Assembly: GCA_964451985.1 (NCBI GenBank)
Contig: CAYVKB010000001.1
Location: forward strand, 1-64,000
Origin: GBS-DC sp964451985
GTDB taxonomy: Bacteria; Armatimonadota; Fimbriimonadia; Fimbriimonadales; GBS-DC
Direction: 5' to 3'
Length of the DNA stretch: 64,000 bases
Shown here: positions 17,548 through 27,076 of the stretch, one piece after another
Position numbering within the stretch: the stretch's first letter is position 1
How the letters are laid out: each line of letters starts with the position of its first letter
Program-made: the position numbers and the translations under genes
Notes under the pieces: model-generated
The model's database searches: none
What the model saw: only the letters and a program-made list of their open reading frames with translations
What the model was told of the DNA's origin: nothing

Positions 17548-18489
17548 ATGCGCAAAATCGCTTCTGTGGGTATCCTCGTGGCGGATGTGGTCGCCAAGCC
17601 CGTGAGCCATTACCCTGAGCGGGGTATCTGCACCCATGTGGAGCGGATGGAGCTGCATATAGGCGGCTGCGCCTCCAACACGGGGCTTGCGCTCGCCAAG
17701 CTGGGGCTGCCTGTAAGCGTGGTCGGAAAGGTAGGGCAGGATGCCTTTGGCGATTTTATCATGAACACGCTGCAACAGTACGGCGTGGACACGCGTGGCA
17801 TCCGACGCAGCTCCACGGCAGCCACCTCCAGCACGATGGTGATGGTACACCCCGACGGCGAACGGTCGTTTATCCACCACATGGGCGCAAACGCGGAGTT
17901 CTGCCCCGACGATATCGACTGGAGCCTGATTGCCGCCTGCGAGATTTTCCACCTCGCAGGAGCGTACCTGATGCCCCAGATCGATGGCGAACCCGCCGCG
18001 CGCGTGCTAAAAGAAGCGAAAGCGCGTGGGATGACGACCTGCCTCGACACCACTTGGGACTCCAGCGGACAGTGGATGCGCCTGATGGAGCCGTGTTTAC
18101 CCTATCTGGATTACATCATGCCCAACTACGGCGAGGCGAGTATGCTGACGGGCGAGACGGAGCCTGAGCGTATCGCGCAACGACTGCTGGATGGGGGCGT
18201 CGGTACAGCCGTAATCAAAATGGATGCGCGTGGCTGCTATGTGAAGACCCGCAAGACGGCGTTCCACATGCCCGCCTGCACAGTGGAAGTAGTGGACATG
18301 CTGGGTGCGGGCGACTGCTTCGCAGCGGGCTGGCTGGCGGGCGTAGCGATGGAGTGGGATTTACGCCACACGGCACGGTTGGCGAACGCCGTCGGTGCAC
18401 TTTGCGTGTCGGCGTTAGGCGCAACCACAGGCGTCAAGCCCCTTAGCGAGACGCTTGCCTTTATGGAGCAGCACTGCCCCGAGTCCTGA
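17548..18489 (+). CDS. PfkB-family carbohydrate kinase
   Basis: 313 residues of the ribokinase fold. GGCASNTGLALAKLG early is the N-terminal PfkB signature. DMLGAGDCFAAGWLAG near the C-terminus is the second signature, with the GAGD anion hole and catalytic base at about Asp256. It phosphorylates a sugar or nucleoside; the exact substrate is unclear. Third gene of the rpoZ-dnaJ unit, starting 3 bp after dnaJ. Its 3' end overlaps the convergent BrkB gene by about 29 bp. Confidence 0.92.
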   Translation: MRKIASVGILVADVVAKPVSHYPERGICTHVERMELHIGGCASNTGLALAKLGLPVSVVGKVGQDAFGDFIMNTLQQYGVDTRGIRRSSTAATSSTMVMVHPDGERSFIHHMGANAEFCPDDIDWSLIAACEIFHLAGAYLMPQIDGEPAARVLKEAKARGMTTCLDTTWDSSGQWMRLMEPCLPYLDYIMPNYGEASMLTGETEPERIAQRLLDGGVGTAVIKMDARGCYVKTRKTAFHMPACTVEVVDMLGAGDCFAAGWLAGVAMEWDLRHTARLANAVGALCVSALGATTGVKPLSETLAFMEQHCPES

Positions 18490-19297
18490 CAATCCCTACC
18501 AGCGCACCCAGAAAGAACACTTGCGCCGAGAAGTAGACCCACAACAGCAACGCCACCAGCGACCCTGCCGAACCGTATAGTGTGGCAACGCTGGAGTGCG
18601 TGAGATACAAACTAATCAGCGTGCGCATGCCCAGCAAGAGCAGCGTGCAAACCAGCGCGCCCAGCAGCGCATCTCGGAAGCGCGGGCGCACAGCGGGCAG
18701 CAACCAATACAACAGCGCGTTGCCTAACACCAGTAGTACGGGCAACAACGAACGGTTCACACCCCAACCGAGCCAGTAGACGCCGGGCAGATGTTCGGGC
18801 AGTTGCGCCCTCGCCGCCGCCAACGCCACCTCCAGAATAGCGCTCACCAGCAGTAGCACTGCTAGCAGCAGCACGCCCAACGCTCCTATCAAGCGCGTAA
18901 TCAGCCAGTTTTTGACACCGACTTCCGAGTGTGGCGGCGCATCCCACAGCGCATCCAGTGAGGCTTTGAGGCTCTGCATCAGCCCCGACGCGCCCCACAA
19001 CGCCAGCAGCAGCCCCGTCAGCGTCGCACCTGCACCTGAGCCTTGCAACACTGTGCGCTGAATCAGCTGCTCAAAGCCGCGCGCTGCGCCCTCGCCCATC
19101 CCGCGCCGCACCGCCGACAGGAGTTGCCCTGCCACCTGCTCACCCCCCAAAAAGTAGCCCGTCACGCCCGTGAGCGCAAGCAGCAACGGCGCAAGCGTGA
19201 GCATCGTAAAAAACGCCAACGCCGCCGCATGACGCGGCACCGCGTGGCGTGACCAAAGCTCGCCAACTTTCAGGCTGAACTGATACAAAGCCCTCAC
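18461..19297 (-). CDS. YihY/BrkB-family inner-membrane protein
   Basis: 278 residues with about six transmembrane helices. AALAFFTMLTLAPLLLAL near the start is the typical opening of the family; WGASGLMQSLKASLDALWD in the middle is the conserved YihY motif. Once labelled ribonuclease BN in error, these proteins are integral membrane proteins of uncertain function. The gene converges with the PfkB kinase and overlaps its end. Confidence 0.9.
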   Translation of the reverse strand: MRALYQFSLKVGELWSRHAVPRHAAALAFFTMLTLAPLLLALTGVTGYFLGGEQVAGQLLSAVRRGMGEGAARGFEQLIQRTVLQGSGAGATLTGLLLALWGASGLMQSLKASLDALWDAPPHSEVGVKNWLITRLIGALGVLLLAVLLLVSAILEVALAAARAQLPEHLPGVYWLGWGVNRSLLPVLLVLGNALLYWLLPAVRPRFRDALLGALVCTLLLLGMRTLISLYLTHSSVATLYGSAGSLVALLLWVYFSAQVFFLGALVGIVRTRGSAAP

Positions 19298-19388
19298 AGG
19301 AGGACATGATACTTAAGTGAACGTAGCGATCTGTGAGATTGCTTGATGCGCCCGGAATAACATGGGTTTTCTACCGATGGGACAACTG

Positions 19389-19895
19389 TCATTCCGAGCG
19401 CAGTGGAGAATTCCCACCCACTTCACCGACGAACATCGCATAAAACCGTTCGCGTTCGGATTCAATTTGGAATGGGATTTGCGGATGGGCGTTGGCGGGC
19501 GCGGTGCAGTTATAAGTGAGAATAAGACTGTTCACACGCTGCATCACGGCGAGAATACCTTGCCAGCTGCCGTCGCGCCAAGCGATAAACCGCTCCACGC
19601 TCAGTTGACGGGCTTGAGGGTACTCGCGTTCGGCGATGCGCCACAGGCGTCGGGCATCCTCACGCAGGCGCTCAATCTCGCGGGCGCGCTCCAGCCAATC
19701 GGGTAGCACACCCGCGCTTTTGAGCAGGCGTATCGCAGGGCGCAGCTCCGGCGGGGCGAACCACTCCTCATCTAACGGCAGCGGCTTGCCCTTGCCCGGC
19801 AAATCGTCGAACTTGCCTTCCTGCATCGCCTCCTCTATCTTGCGGTCGGCGATGAGTTCAATCACCCGCTGAATGTCGAAGCCCGATTCGCGCAT
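19389..19895 (-). CDS. DUF1992 (DnaJ-C28-like) family protein
   Basis: 168 residues. IADRKIEEAMQEGKFDDLPG followed by GKPLPLD is the hallmark of DUF1992, also found in eukaryotic DNAJC28. Family members are small soluble proteins of unknown activity. The C-terminal third is family-typical helical sequence. The start codon follows a plausible purine-rich site. It lies downstream of nuoE on the same strand, 54 bp away. Confidence 0.85.
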   Translation of the reverse strand: MRESGFDIQRVIELIADRKIEEAMQEGKFDDLPGKGKPLPLDEEWFAPPELRPAIRLLKSAGVLPDWLERAREIERLREDARRLWRIAEREYPQARQLSVERFIAWRDGSWQGILAVMQRVNSLILTYNCTAPANAHPQIPFQIESERERFYAMFVGEVGGNSPLRSE

Positions 19896-19949
19896 AACCG
19901 CCCCCCATCAGAGATTTTTTTATCTCGCTCGGACTGAAAAAGGAATCGG

Positions 19950-20585
19950 CTATCGTGGTAGCGATTCTTCAATCGCGTGCCGTTCTTGCTCGCTCAGGTG
20001 GATTTGCACTTCCGCGTCGGCGAGTTTGACCACACTATGCTCGTCGCCGTTGCGCAGCTGCTCCAGCAGCGCGTCGATTTTTTCGGGCGTGAGGCGGCGG
20101 CAGTAAATGTCGCCGACCTGCATCACGGGGGCGTCGCCACAGTTGTTCAGACATTCCACCTCTGCCAGCGTGAACAGCCCATCGGGCGTCGTCTCGCCCA
20201 GTTTAATCCCCAGCCGCTGCTCCAGATGCTCTAGAATCCGATACGCGCCGCAAATCATGCAGGTCAGGTTCGTGCAGACCTCCAGCATATATTTGCCGAC
20301 GGGCGTTTTGTTGTACATCGTGTAGAAGGTCGCCACGCCCTCCACTTCGGCGTAGGAGCGTTGCAGGCGGTAGGCGACTTCAGCGATGGCGTCGGAGGTC
20401 AAATGCCCGCCGTACTCGCGCTGGGCAATCCACAAGGCGGGCAGCAGCGCGGATTTCTTGTCAGGATAGTGTGTGAGCAACGCCTCCAGCTCCTTCACGG
20501 CGCGTTCCGAGAAGCGCAGGTTCAGCTCCTCTGGGCGGGGCGGCTTCGGACGCTCGGTGATGCGGATAATCGGCTCCTGTTGCAT
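19950..20585 (-). CDS. nuoE: NADH-quinone oxidoreductase subunit E (24 kDa, 2Fe-2S)
   Basis: 211 residues with the thioredoxin-like ferredoxin fold. The 2Fe-2S ligands are visible as C104-x4-C109 and C145-x3-C149 (EVECLNNCG). ATFYTMYNKTPVGKY is diagnostic. NuoE carries cluster N1a in the NADH-oxidising arm of complex I. nuoF is usually adjacent but is not seen here, so the gene is split from the rest of the nuo set or serves another NAD-linked enzyme (formate dehydrogenase or hydrogenase). TATAAT lies 9 nt before the ATG at 20595-20600, divergent to the next gene. Confidence 0.93.
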   Translation of the reverse strand: MQQEPIIRITERPKPPRPEELNLRFSERAVKELEALLTHYPDKKSALLPALWIAQREYGGHLTSDAIAEVAYRLQRSYAEVEGVATFYTMYNKTPVGKYMLEVCTNLTCMICGAYRILEHLEQRLGIKLGETTPDGLFTLAEVECLNNCGDAPVMQVGDIYCRRLTPEKIDALLEQLRNGDEHSVVKLADAEVQIHLSEQERHAIEESLPR

Positions 20586-20594
20586 AGCGAGCGA

Positions 20595-20617
20595 ATTATA
20601 CCGCCTTCAGGTATACT
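20595..20617. promoter_or_regulatory. Back-to-back -10 boxes between nuoE and the TPR gene
   Basis: Minus-strand TATAAT (20595-20600) serves nuoE with 9 nt to its ATG. Plus-strand TATACT (20612-20617) serves the TPR gene with exactly 7 nt to its ATG. Only 39 bp separate the two start codons, so both mRNAs should be leaderless or nearly so. Confidence 0.6.
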
Positions 20618-20624
20618 GCTTGCG

Positions 20625-23102
20625 ATGCGACGAAGTGTCTGGCTCGTGGTGGGTTTGGTTTTACTAACGATATTTACTTGGGCGCAGGCGACGCTCCCGA
20701 AAGATTTGCAGGCACGCTACGACCGCGCGATTCGGCTGGCAGCGCAGGGCAAGTTCCGCGAGGCGGAGCCACTGCTGCGCGATATCGTGCAGAAACAGCC
20801 CAACTTCGCCCCCGCACGATTGAATCTGGGGTTGGTGTATCGCATGCTGAACCAGAACGATAAAGCGCTGGTGCAGCTGCGCCGCGCGGCAGAGCTAAAC
20901 CTCAAGGACCCTAAACCGCTGGTGGAACTGACGCGCCTGTGTCTGGATATTCGACGGCTGGACGATGCGCAGGGTTACCTGCGGATGCTGCGCGACCGCT
21001 TCCCCAAAGAGCCAGAGCTGCCTCTGCTGGAGGGGGCGCACGCCTCGCTGAAAGGTGAATGGGGCATCGCTTACGAGAAGTTCCAGCAAGCAGCGCGCCT
21101 GCGCCCGAACGATTATCGCGTGCAATACAACCTCGGTATCGCAGCGTACCAGCAGCAACGCTACGATGACGCCGAAAAACATTTCAAGCGCACGGTCGAA
21201 CTCAAGCCTGACTACACTACCGGCTGGAAGTCGCTGGGCATGACCTACGAAGCGCGTGGCTTGCCTGAACACGCCATCCGCGCCTACAGCGAGTCCATCA
21301 AGCGCGAGCCGAACGACCTGCCCACTCGCCTCAAACGCGCGATTTTGTACCAGCGCGCCGAGAACCTGAACGCTGCCTTAGCCGATTTTCAGCATCTCGC
21401 GAAGGTCTATCCGCGCAACCCCGATGTGCATATCGGCGCAGGGCTGATGCTTATGCGTCAAGAGCGGTATCGCGAGGCGATGACGCACTTGGGCGCGGCG
21501 TTAGACCTCACCTCGCCCAGCGACCCGCTCTACCTGGAGATACTCGCCGAGATTGGACACTGCAATCTGAATCTTAAGCAGTACGGCAAGGCGCGCGAGC
21601 AGTTCGCTCAGGTGCTGAAACTGATGCCCAAAAATGCCCGCGCTTACGAGGGGCAGTGGGAAGTGCTGCAGGCGCAGGAACTGGAGACTGAACTACTGCC
21701 GTTTTTGCGCAACTGGCAGACAAACCTGCCTGACGACCCGCGCCCGACGCTTTACCTGGCGCGAATCTTCGAGCGCAACCGCGAGCCACGCCTTGCCGAA
21801 GCAGAGTATAAGCAACTGCTGGAGAAGTTCCCGAACCAAACCGAGTTCAAGCGTGAGTATGCGCAGTTCCTCAGCCGACAGGGGCGCGAGGACGAGGCAA
21901 TCCGACTTTACGACGAGCTGCTCACGAACTCACCGAATGAGGTATTCGCACTGATGGCAAAGGCGCGTATCGCCGAGCGGCGCAACGACGCGCAACAGGC
22001 GTTGGAACTCTACCAGCGCGTGATCGCGCAAGACCCTAACAACGAGATGGCGTTGTTGGGCGCGGCGGCGGTGCACCAGCGACTCAACCAGATTGAAGAG
22101 GCAATCGCTATCTACCGCCGACTCGCCTTAGCCGACCCGCCCAACCCGCTCGCGTTCTCGAACCTGCTCGATATCTATCGCCAGAAGGAGCGCAACGACG
22201 AAGCCATCGAGTTCCTAAAGCAGATGGCACAGCAGCACGGCGGGCGGTTTCTGCCGTTTCTGGCGAGCCAGATGCTGCAGGCGGGCAAAGGTGAGGAGGC
22301 AATCGCACTGTTTCAGGAGCAGCTCCAGCGTGAGCCGAACAACCCGCAGATTCATCGGCTGCTGGGCGTGATTTACGAGACGCTCCAACGCCCCAACGAC
22401 GCGCTGCAAGCCTACCAGCGCGCGCGCGCACTGGAGCCGAATGACACTTGGACGATTTATCACATCGCGCAGATTCAGGCGCAGCAGGGGCAGAAAGAGG
22501 CGGCATACGCAACGCTGGTCAGCGGGCTGCGGGCAAACCCCGATGACATCAGCCTCTACCCCGCGCTGGAGCGATTAGCCGCCGAGCTGGGACGCGAGGC
22601 GCAGTACCGCGCGCTGGTTCAGGAACTCGCCCAGCAAGACACGCCCGGACAGGAAGCCCTCAAAGCGTATGTGAACTGGTTGCAGCGCGAGGGCAAAACC
22701 GCTGACGCGCTCGCCCTCGTGCAACGCCGCCTGCAAACCAAACCTGACGATCTTAACCTGCTGAACCTGCAGCTGAGCCTGCTGAGCGCGCTGGAGCGAC
22801 GTCAGGAGATGCTGGGCGTCTATGCCAGACTCGCGCGACTCAACCCGCAGGATATTAACCTCCTGCGCAACTGGGTGATGCACGCCGAGCAGTACGGCAC
22901 AACCGTTGACGCCATTCTCGCCTTGCAGGCGTTATACCAAGCCGCGCCTGACGACATCTCCACGGGGCTGAAGCTCGCGCGCTATTTGGACATGGCAGGG
23001 CAGCGGTTCCGCGCCATCGAGTTGCTGCGTCTGATGCAGGAGAACTTCCCACGCAATGAAGACATCCGCAGCGAACTCACGCGGCTGGGGGCACAACCTT
23101 GA
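20625..23102 (+). CDS. Large TPR-repeat protein, secreted or membrane anchored
   Basis: 825 residues from MRRSVWLVVGLVLL, a signal-like hydrophobic N-terminus. An open frame runs much further upstream, but it overlaps nuoE and the TATACT-N7-ATG spacing marks this start. Almost all the rest consists of tetratricopeptide repeats (for example YNLGIAAYQQQRYDDAEKHF), about 20 in number. Such scaffolds bind proteins or peptides. The stop overlaps the TTG start of the next gene, implying coupling to the LmeA-like protein. Specific role unknown. Confidence 0.85.
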   Translation: MRRSVWLVVGLVLLTIFTWAQATLPKDLQARYDRAIRLAAQGKFREAEPLLRDIVQKQPNFAPARLNLGLVYRMLNQNDKALVQLRRAAELNLKDPKPLVELTRLCLDIRRLDDAQGYLRMLRDRFPKEPELPLLEGAHASLKGEWGIAYEKFQQAARLRPNDYRVQYNLGIAAYQQQRYDDAEKHFKRTVELKPDYTTGWKSLGMTYEARGLPEHAIRAYSESIKREPNDLPTRLKRAILYQRAENLNAALADFQHLAKVYPRNPDVHIGAGLMLMRQERYREAMTHLGAALDLTSPSDPLYLEILAEIGHCNLNLKQYGKAREQFAQVLKLMPKNARAYEGQWEVLQAQELETELLPFLRNWQTNLPDDPRPTLYLARIFERNREPRLAEAEYKQLLEKFPNQTEFKREYAQFLSRQGREDEAIRLYDELLTNSPNEVFALMAKARIAERRNDAQQALELYQRVIAQDPNNEMALLGAAAVHQRLNQIEEAIAIYRRLALADPPNPLAFSNLLDIYRQKERNDEAIEFLKQMAQQHGGRFLPFLASQMLQAGKGEEAIALFQEQLQREPNNPQIHRLLGVIYETLQRPNDALQAYQRARALEPNDTWTIYHIAQIQAQQGQKEAAYATLVSGLRANPDDISLYPALERLAAELGREAQYRALVQELAQQDTPGQEALKAYVNWLQREGKTADALALVQRRLQTKPDDLNLLNLQLSLLSALERRQEMLGVYARLARLNPQDINLLRNWVMHAEQYGTTVDAILALQALYQAAPDDISTGLKLARYLDMAGQRFRAIELLRLMQENFPRNEDIRSELTRLGAQP

Positions 23103-23893
23103 GACGTGGGTGGCTGGCAGTGGTCGCCATCGTGCTAACGCTGGGGCGCGGCTCGATACGTGATGTCGAAAAATCCGCCGCCCGCGAAATCCAGCAGCGC
23201 ATCGGCGGGGGCGATATTCGTGTCAAAATCGAACCCGATTACGGTAGGCTATTGCAAGGGCGGCTTGAGAAACTCACTGTGTACGCCAAAAACTTCACGT
23301 TGAACGGGCTGCCCTTCACACTGGAACCCGAACGCCCGCAGTCGGGGCTGATTAAGCAGTTCGTGCTGCTAATGGAGAACGCGAGCCTGCGCGGGCTACG
23401 CGCCGAGACAGCCGTCGCCGTTATCCCCGACATCGCGTATGATAAGTCGCTCGCCCTCTCCAAGCGCATCTTCCGCCTAAGCGCAACAGGGATAGGCGCG
23501 TGCGAGATTGTGGTGAACGAGCGCGACCTCGCTGAGTATATTATCCGCAAATATGCCCCTGCCGTACGCAGCGTGGAGGTCACCATCACGCCTGAACAAA
23601 CCACTGTGCAGGGCACGATGCTGCTGCTTACCAGTGAGGTGCGGTTCAGGGCGGTAGGCAAGCTCGCCCCACGCGATGGACGCTACTTAGACCTCGCCGA
23701 AGTGCAAATCCAAATCGAAGGTGCGAACCTGCCTACCGAATCGGCGAACCTGCTGCGCCAGTTTCTGAACCCCATCATCGATATCGACCGCGACTTGGGG
23801 CTGAACGACGGCTTGCAGGTGGACGAGGTGATTAGCGAAGCGGGCAAGATGAAGGCAGTGGGGAAGGTGTGGATTCCCAAAGCACGCGGGTAA
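23099..23893 (+). CDS. LmeA-like (DUF2993) phospholipid-binding protein
   Basis: 264 residues using a TTG start that overlaps the stop of the TPR gene (TTGA). The N-terminus is hydrophobic and probably exported. The body shows the DUF2993 pattern seen in cyanobacterial and actinobacterial proteins: an amphipathic beta-rich N-half, NERDLAEYIIRKYAP in the middle, and a closing segment on NLLRQFLNPIIDI. Mycobacterial LmeA of this family binds phosphatidylinositides in the periplasm. The lipid here is unknown. Family call is by pattern and moderately secure. Confidence 0.72.
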   Translation: MRRGWLAVVAIVLTLGRGSIRDVEKSAAREIQQRIGGGDIRVKIEPDYGRLLQGRLEKLTVYAKNFTLNGLPFTLEPERPQSGLIKQFVLLMENASLRGLRAETAVAVIPDIAYDKSLALSKRIFRLSATGIGACEIVVNERDLAEYIIRKYAPAVRSVEVTITPEQTTVQGTMLLLTSEVRFRAVGKLAPRDGRYLDLAEVQIQIEGANLPTESANLLRQFLNPIIDIDRDLGLNDGLQVDEVISEAGKMKAVGKVWIPKARG

Positions 23894-23921
23894 GGTATCC
23901 TATACCTCGAGGTACAAACCC

Positions 23922-26210
23922 ATGCTCATTCGCAAACCGAATCGGCTGATTGACGAAAAAAGCCCGTACCTGCTGCAGCATGCATATAATCCTGTGGACT
24001 GGTATCCGTGGGGGGCGGAGGCGTTTTTCAAGGCGCGTGTGGAAGATAAACCGATTTTCCTCTCCATCGGCTATGCTTCGTGCCACTGGTGCCATGTGAT
24101 GGAGCGCGAGTCGTTCGAGAACCCCGCGATTGCCGATATTCTGAATCGACATTTTGTGAGCATCAAGGTAGACCGCGAGGAGCGCCCCGATGTGGACGAG
24201 ATTTACATTAGTGCGGTGCAGCTGATGGCGGGACATGCGGGCTGGCCCCTGTCGGTATTCCTGACCTCTGACGGGCTGCCGTTTTATGGGGGCACGTACT
24301 ACCCGCCGCAGGTGTTCGCAGAGATACTGACGCGTGTGGCGGGCGTATGGCAGGACAATCGTGGGCAGGTGCTGGGCGCAGCCGCCGAGCTGCAGAATGA
24401 ACTGGCGCAACTGGTCGCGATGCGTCACCAGTCGCTGCAAGGCGAGCGCAATCCGCAAATTTTCCGCGCCTACAAAGCGCAGATGCTGGAAGGCTTCGAC
24501 CCGATTCACGGCGGTTTCGGCGGCGCGCCCAAGTTCCCCCCAAGCACTGCGCTGCCCGTGCTGCTTCACATGGGCGCGGAGTGGGAAGACGAAAGCTGTG
24601 CCAGCATGGCGCTGATGACGCTGTTCCGCATGGCGATGGGCGGTGTGTTCGACCATATTGGCGGGGGCTTCCATCGCTACTCGACCGACGAACGTTGGTT
24701 CCTGCCCCACTTTGAGAAGATGCTGTACGACAACGCGCAACTCGGCTGGGCGTACACGCACGCCTACGTGCTGACTGATGACGCTTTTTACGCCGATATC
24801 GCCGTGCGCACCTTCGACTGGATGCTGCGTGAAATGCGTACACCCGAAGGCGCATTCGCCAGCGCCATCGACGCCGACAGCCCCGAAGGTGAGGGCTACT
24901 ACTACACCTGGACTGAGCAGGAACTTTACGAAACCCTGCCGCGTGAGGAAGCCGACCTGTTCTGCAAAATCTACGAAATTCAGCCTGAAGGCAACTACCA
25001 CGACGAGGCGACGCACCGCCCCACAGGACGCAACATCCCACACCTTGCTAAGCCCATCGAGCAACATGCGGAGGAGCTGAACTTAGACCCCAACGACCTC
25101 TACGAGCGACTTGCCGACATCCGCGCACGGTTGCTGGTCGCTCGGCAGACGCGCCGCGCCCCCCTGCGCGACGATAAAGTGTTGACCGACTGGAACGGCT
25201 TGGCAATCTGGGCGTTGGCTTACGCCGCCGATGTGCTGGAAGAGCATGGCGAGCGCTATGCGCAAGCCGCCAGTGAGGCAGCGGAGTTCATCTGGCATAA
25301 CCTGCGCGACGCCAACGGGAAACTGCTGCATCGCTACCGTGAGGGCGAAGCGAGTATCCCCGCCTACCTGCCCGACTATGCCTTCTATGGCATGGGGCTG
25401 ATGGAACTCTACAGCCTGACCTTAGAGCGCAAATGGCTGGAACGCGCTATCGAAATCGCCGACCAGATGATTGAACGCTTCCACGACGCGGAGTACGGCG
25501 GCTTCTACACCACCGACAGCGCACACGATCTCCTGATACTGCCCGTTAAATCGTACCAAGACCGTGCGCTTCCATCAGGCAACGGCGGCGCAGTGCAGTT
25601 TCTGGCGAGCCTGAGCAACGCGCTCGCGATCGATGACCCCGAACGCAGCGAACACTATGTGCAACTTGCGGGTGAAACTTTGAACAGCTGTTGGGCGTTG
25701 CTGCAGCGTGCACCTGCCGCAGGCGACAGCCTGCTGTACGGCTACTTGCTGCTGGAAGGCGACCTGATGGAACAGCCCGATTTGGAGATGCCCGAAGGCG
25801 CGTTCGCCGCGATGGACGAGCAGGAGGGACCCGTGCGTGTGGATTTCCTGCCGCAGCCTGAAGGATTGCTGGTGGTGTTCCAAATTGACGAGGGCTGGCA
25901 TATCAACGCAGGCATCAATCAAGAGGGACGCATACCCACCACGATAGAGGCGAGCACCGACCTGCCCCTGCGCATCGGCGCACCGCTTTGGATGCCCCCG
26001 CAGACCATCCGGTCGGGCAGCGAGCCGATACAGGTGTACTACGAACACGCGGCGGCAATCCTGCCTGTGGAGGCGACTGAGATCAGCGAGCCAGCCGACG
26101 GCTTCGTGCGGATTACCGTGCGCTACCAACCCTGCACGGAGACCGAGTGTGGCTTGCCCGTAGAGCGCGTGTATGTGATGCCGCTCAGTCTGCGTCCGCA
26201 AGAGGAGTGA
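23922..26210 (+). CDS. YyaL/SPATA20-type thioredoxin-domain protein with C-terminal DsbD-N-like domain
   Basis: 762 residues. The N-terminus (NRLIDEKSPYLLQHAYNPVDW) is diagnostic for the DUF255 thioredoxin-like domain; its active site is C54-H-W-C57 in SCHWCHVM. A long alpha/alpha-barrel (six-hairpin glycosidase-like) follows to about residue 630. The last ~120 residues add a beta-sandwich (EGWHINAG ... YQPCTETECGLP) resembling the N-terminal domain of DsbD, which moves electrons to periplasmic partners. That extra domain is not part of the usual ~680-residue protein. No signal peptide is evident, which sits oddly with a DsbD-type domain. The stop overlaps the apbE start (TGATG). Confidence 0.88.
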   Translation: MLIRKPNRLIDEKSPYLLQHAYNPVDWYPWGAEAFFKARVEDKPIFLSIGYASCHWCHVMERESFENPAIADILNRHFVSIKVDREERPDVDEIYISAVQLMAGHAGWPLSVFLTSDGLPFYGGTYYPPQVFAEILTRVAGVWQDNRGQVLGAAAELQNELAQLVAMRHQSLQGERNPQIFRAYKAQMLEGFDPIHGGFGGAPKFPPSTALPVLLHMGAEWEDESCASMALMTLFRMAMGGVFDHIGGGFHRYSTDERWFLPHFEKMLYDNAQLGWAYTHAYVLTDDAFYADIAVRTFDWMLREMRTPEGAFASAIDADSPEGEGYYYTWTEQELYETLPREEADLFCKIYEIQPEGNYHDEATHRPTGRNIPHLAKPIEQHAEELNLDPNDLYERLADIRARLLVARQTRRAPLRDDKVLTDWNGLAIWALAYAADVLEEHGERYAQAASEAAEFIWHNLRDANGKLLHRYREGEASIPAYLPDYAFYGMGLMELYSLTLERKWLERAIEIADQMIERFHDAEYGGFYTTDSAHDLLILPVKSYQDRALPSGNGGAVQFLASLSNALAIDDPERSEHYVQLAGETLNSCWALLQRAPAAGDSLLYGYLLLEGDLMEQPDLEMPEGAFAAMDEQEGPVRVDFLPQPEGLLVVFQIDEGWHINAGINQEGRIPTTIEASTDLPLRIGAPLWMPPQTIRSGSEPIQVYYEHAAAILPVEATEISEPADGFVRITVRYQPCTETECGLPVERVYVMPLSLRPQEE

Positions 26211-27076
26211 TGCAAGCGTTTCGCTGGCGCGCGATGGGCACGGAGTACGAACTACTCCTGCCAGAAGGGGATTCGTTGCGGGCGGAGTCCCTTGCCGGGC
26301 TGCTGCGCGAGGAGACACTGCGCCTCGAACGGCAGCTAAGCATCTATCTACCCGACAGCGATGTGTGCTACCTGAACGCGCATGCCCATCAGCAGCCCGT
26401 GCGCGTGGAACCCGAACTGTTCCAGCTGCTGCAAATCTGCAAGTCGCTGCATGAACTCACGAATGGAGTGTTTGACCCGACGGCGACGCCGCTGCTGCGT
26501 CTGTGGGGCTTTGTGGACAAGCGGTTCCGCGTACCGTCGCCCGAAGAGATTGAAGCAGCGTTGGAGCATGTGGGGATGGACTTGGTGCTGCTGGAGGCTG
26601 AGGGACGCTGGGTGTACTACGCGCTGCCAAGTGTGGAACTGAGTTTCGGCGCGATTGGCAAGGGCTGGGCGATTGCGCAGTGCGTGCGCCTGTTACGCGA
26701 GGCAGGCGTAGAGTGCGCGTTGGTGAGCGCAGGGGGCAGCACGCTGTATGCGCTGGGTGCACCGCCCGACGCCGACGGTTGGCAAGCGCGCTTACCGAAC
26801 GGCGAAGAAACTCTGCTACGCGACGAGTCGCTCGCCGTTTCAGGCAACGACGAGCAGTATTTTGAAGCCGACGGCGTGCGCTATGGGCATATCCTCGACC
26901 CACGCACGGGCTATCCTGCGCCTACGCGCGCACCTGTCGCCGTCATCGGCGATGACCCGACGCTCGGCGACGCGCTCAGCACCGCGCTCTATATCGAACC
27001 GTCCCTTGCCAATATCGCCCGCACGCGCTGCAAGTCGGTCTCCGTGTCGACGGCGATCGACACATGTTCGAAGTAG
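26210..27076 (+). CDS. apbE: FAD:protein FMN transferase (ApbE), C-terminus shortened
   Basis: 288 residues from MQAFRWRAMGTEYELLL, whose ATG overlaps the preceding stop. LSFGAIGKGWAIAQC and YGHILDPRTGYPAP are the Mg/FAD-binding motifs. ApbE attaches FMN to threonines of flavoproteins such as NqrC and RnfG. The conserved DALSTALY motif near residue 263 is normally followed by 35-50 more family residues. Here the frame ends 25 residues later in sequence antisense to kdsB (88-bp convergent overlap), so the tail looks lost. Activity may survive because the catalytic motifs are intact. Confidence 0.85.
   Translation: MQAFRWRAMGTEYELLLPEGDSLRAESLAGLLREETLRLERQLSIYLPDSDVCYLNAHAHQQPVRVEPELFQLLQICKSLHELTNGVFDPTATPLLRLWGFVDKRFRVPSPEEIEAALEHVGMDLVLLEAEGRWVYYALPSVELSFGAIGKGWAIAQCVRLLREAGVECALVSAGGSTLYALGAPPDADGWQARLPNGEETLLRDESLAVSGNDEQYFEADGVRYGHILDPRTGYPAPTRAPVAVIGDDPTLGDALSTALYIEPSLANIARTRCKSVSVSTAIDTCSK

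Noticed and set aside
23832..25067. 411-codon open frame on the minus strand opposite the YyaL-type gene
   Set aside because: Antisense to a conserved protein with CHWC motif; its translation is low-complexity His/Arg/Val-rich with no family pattern.
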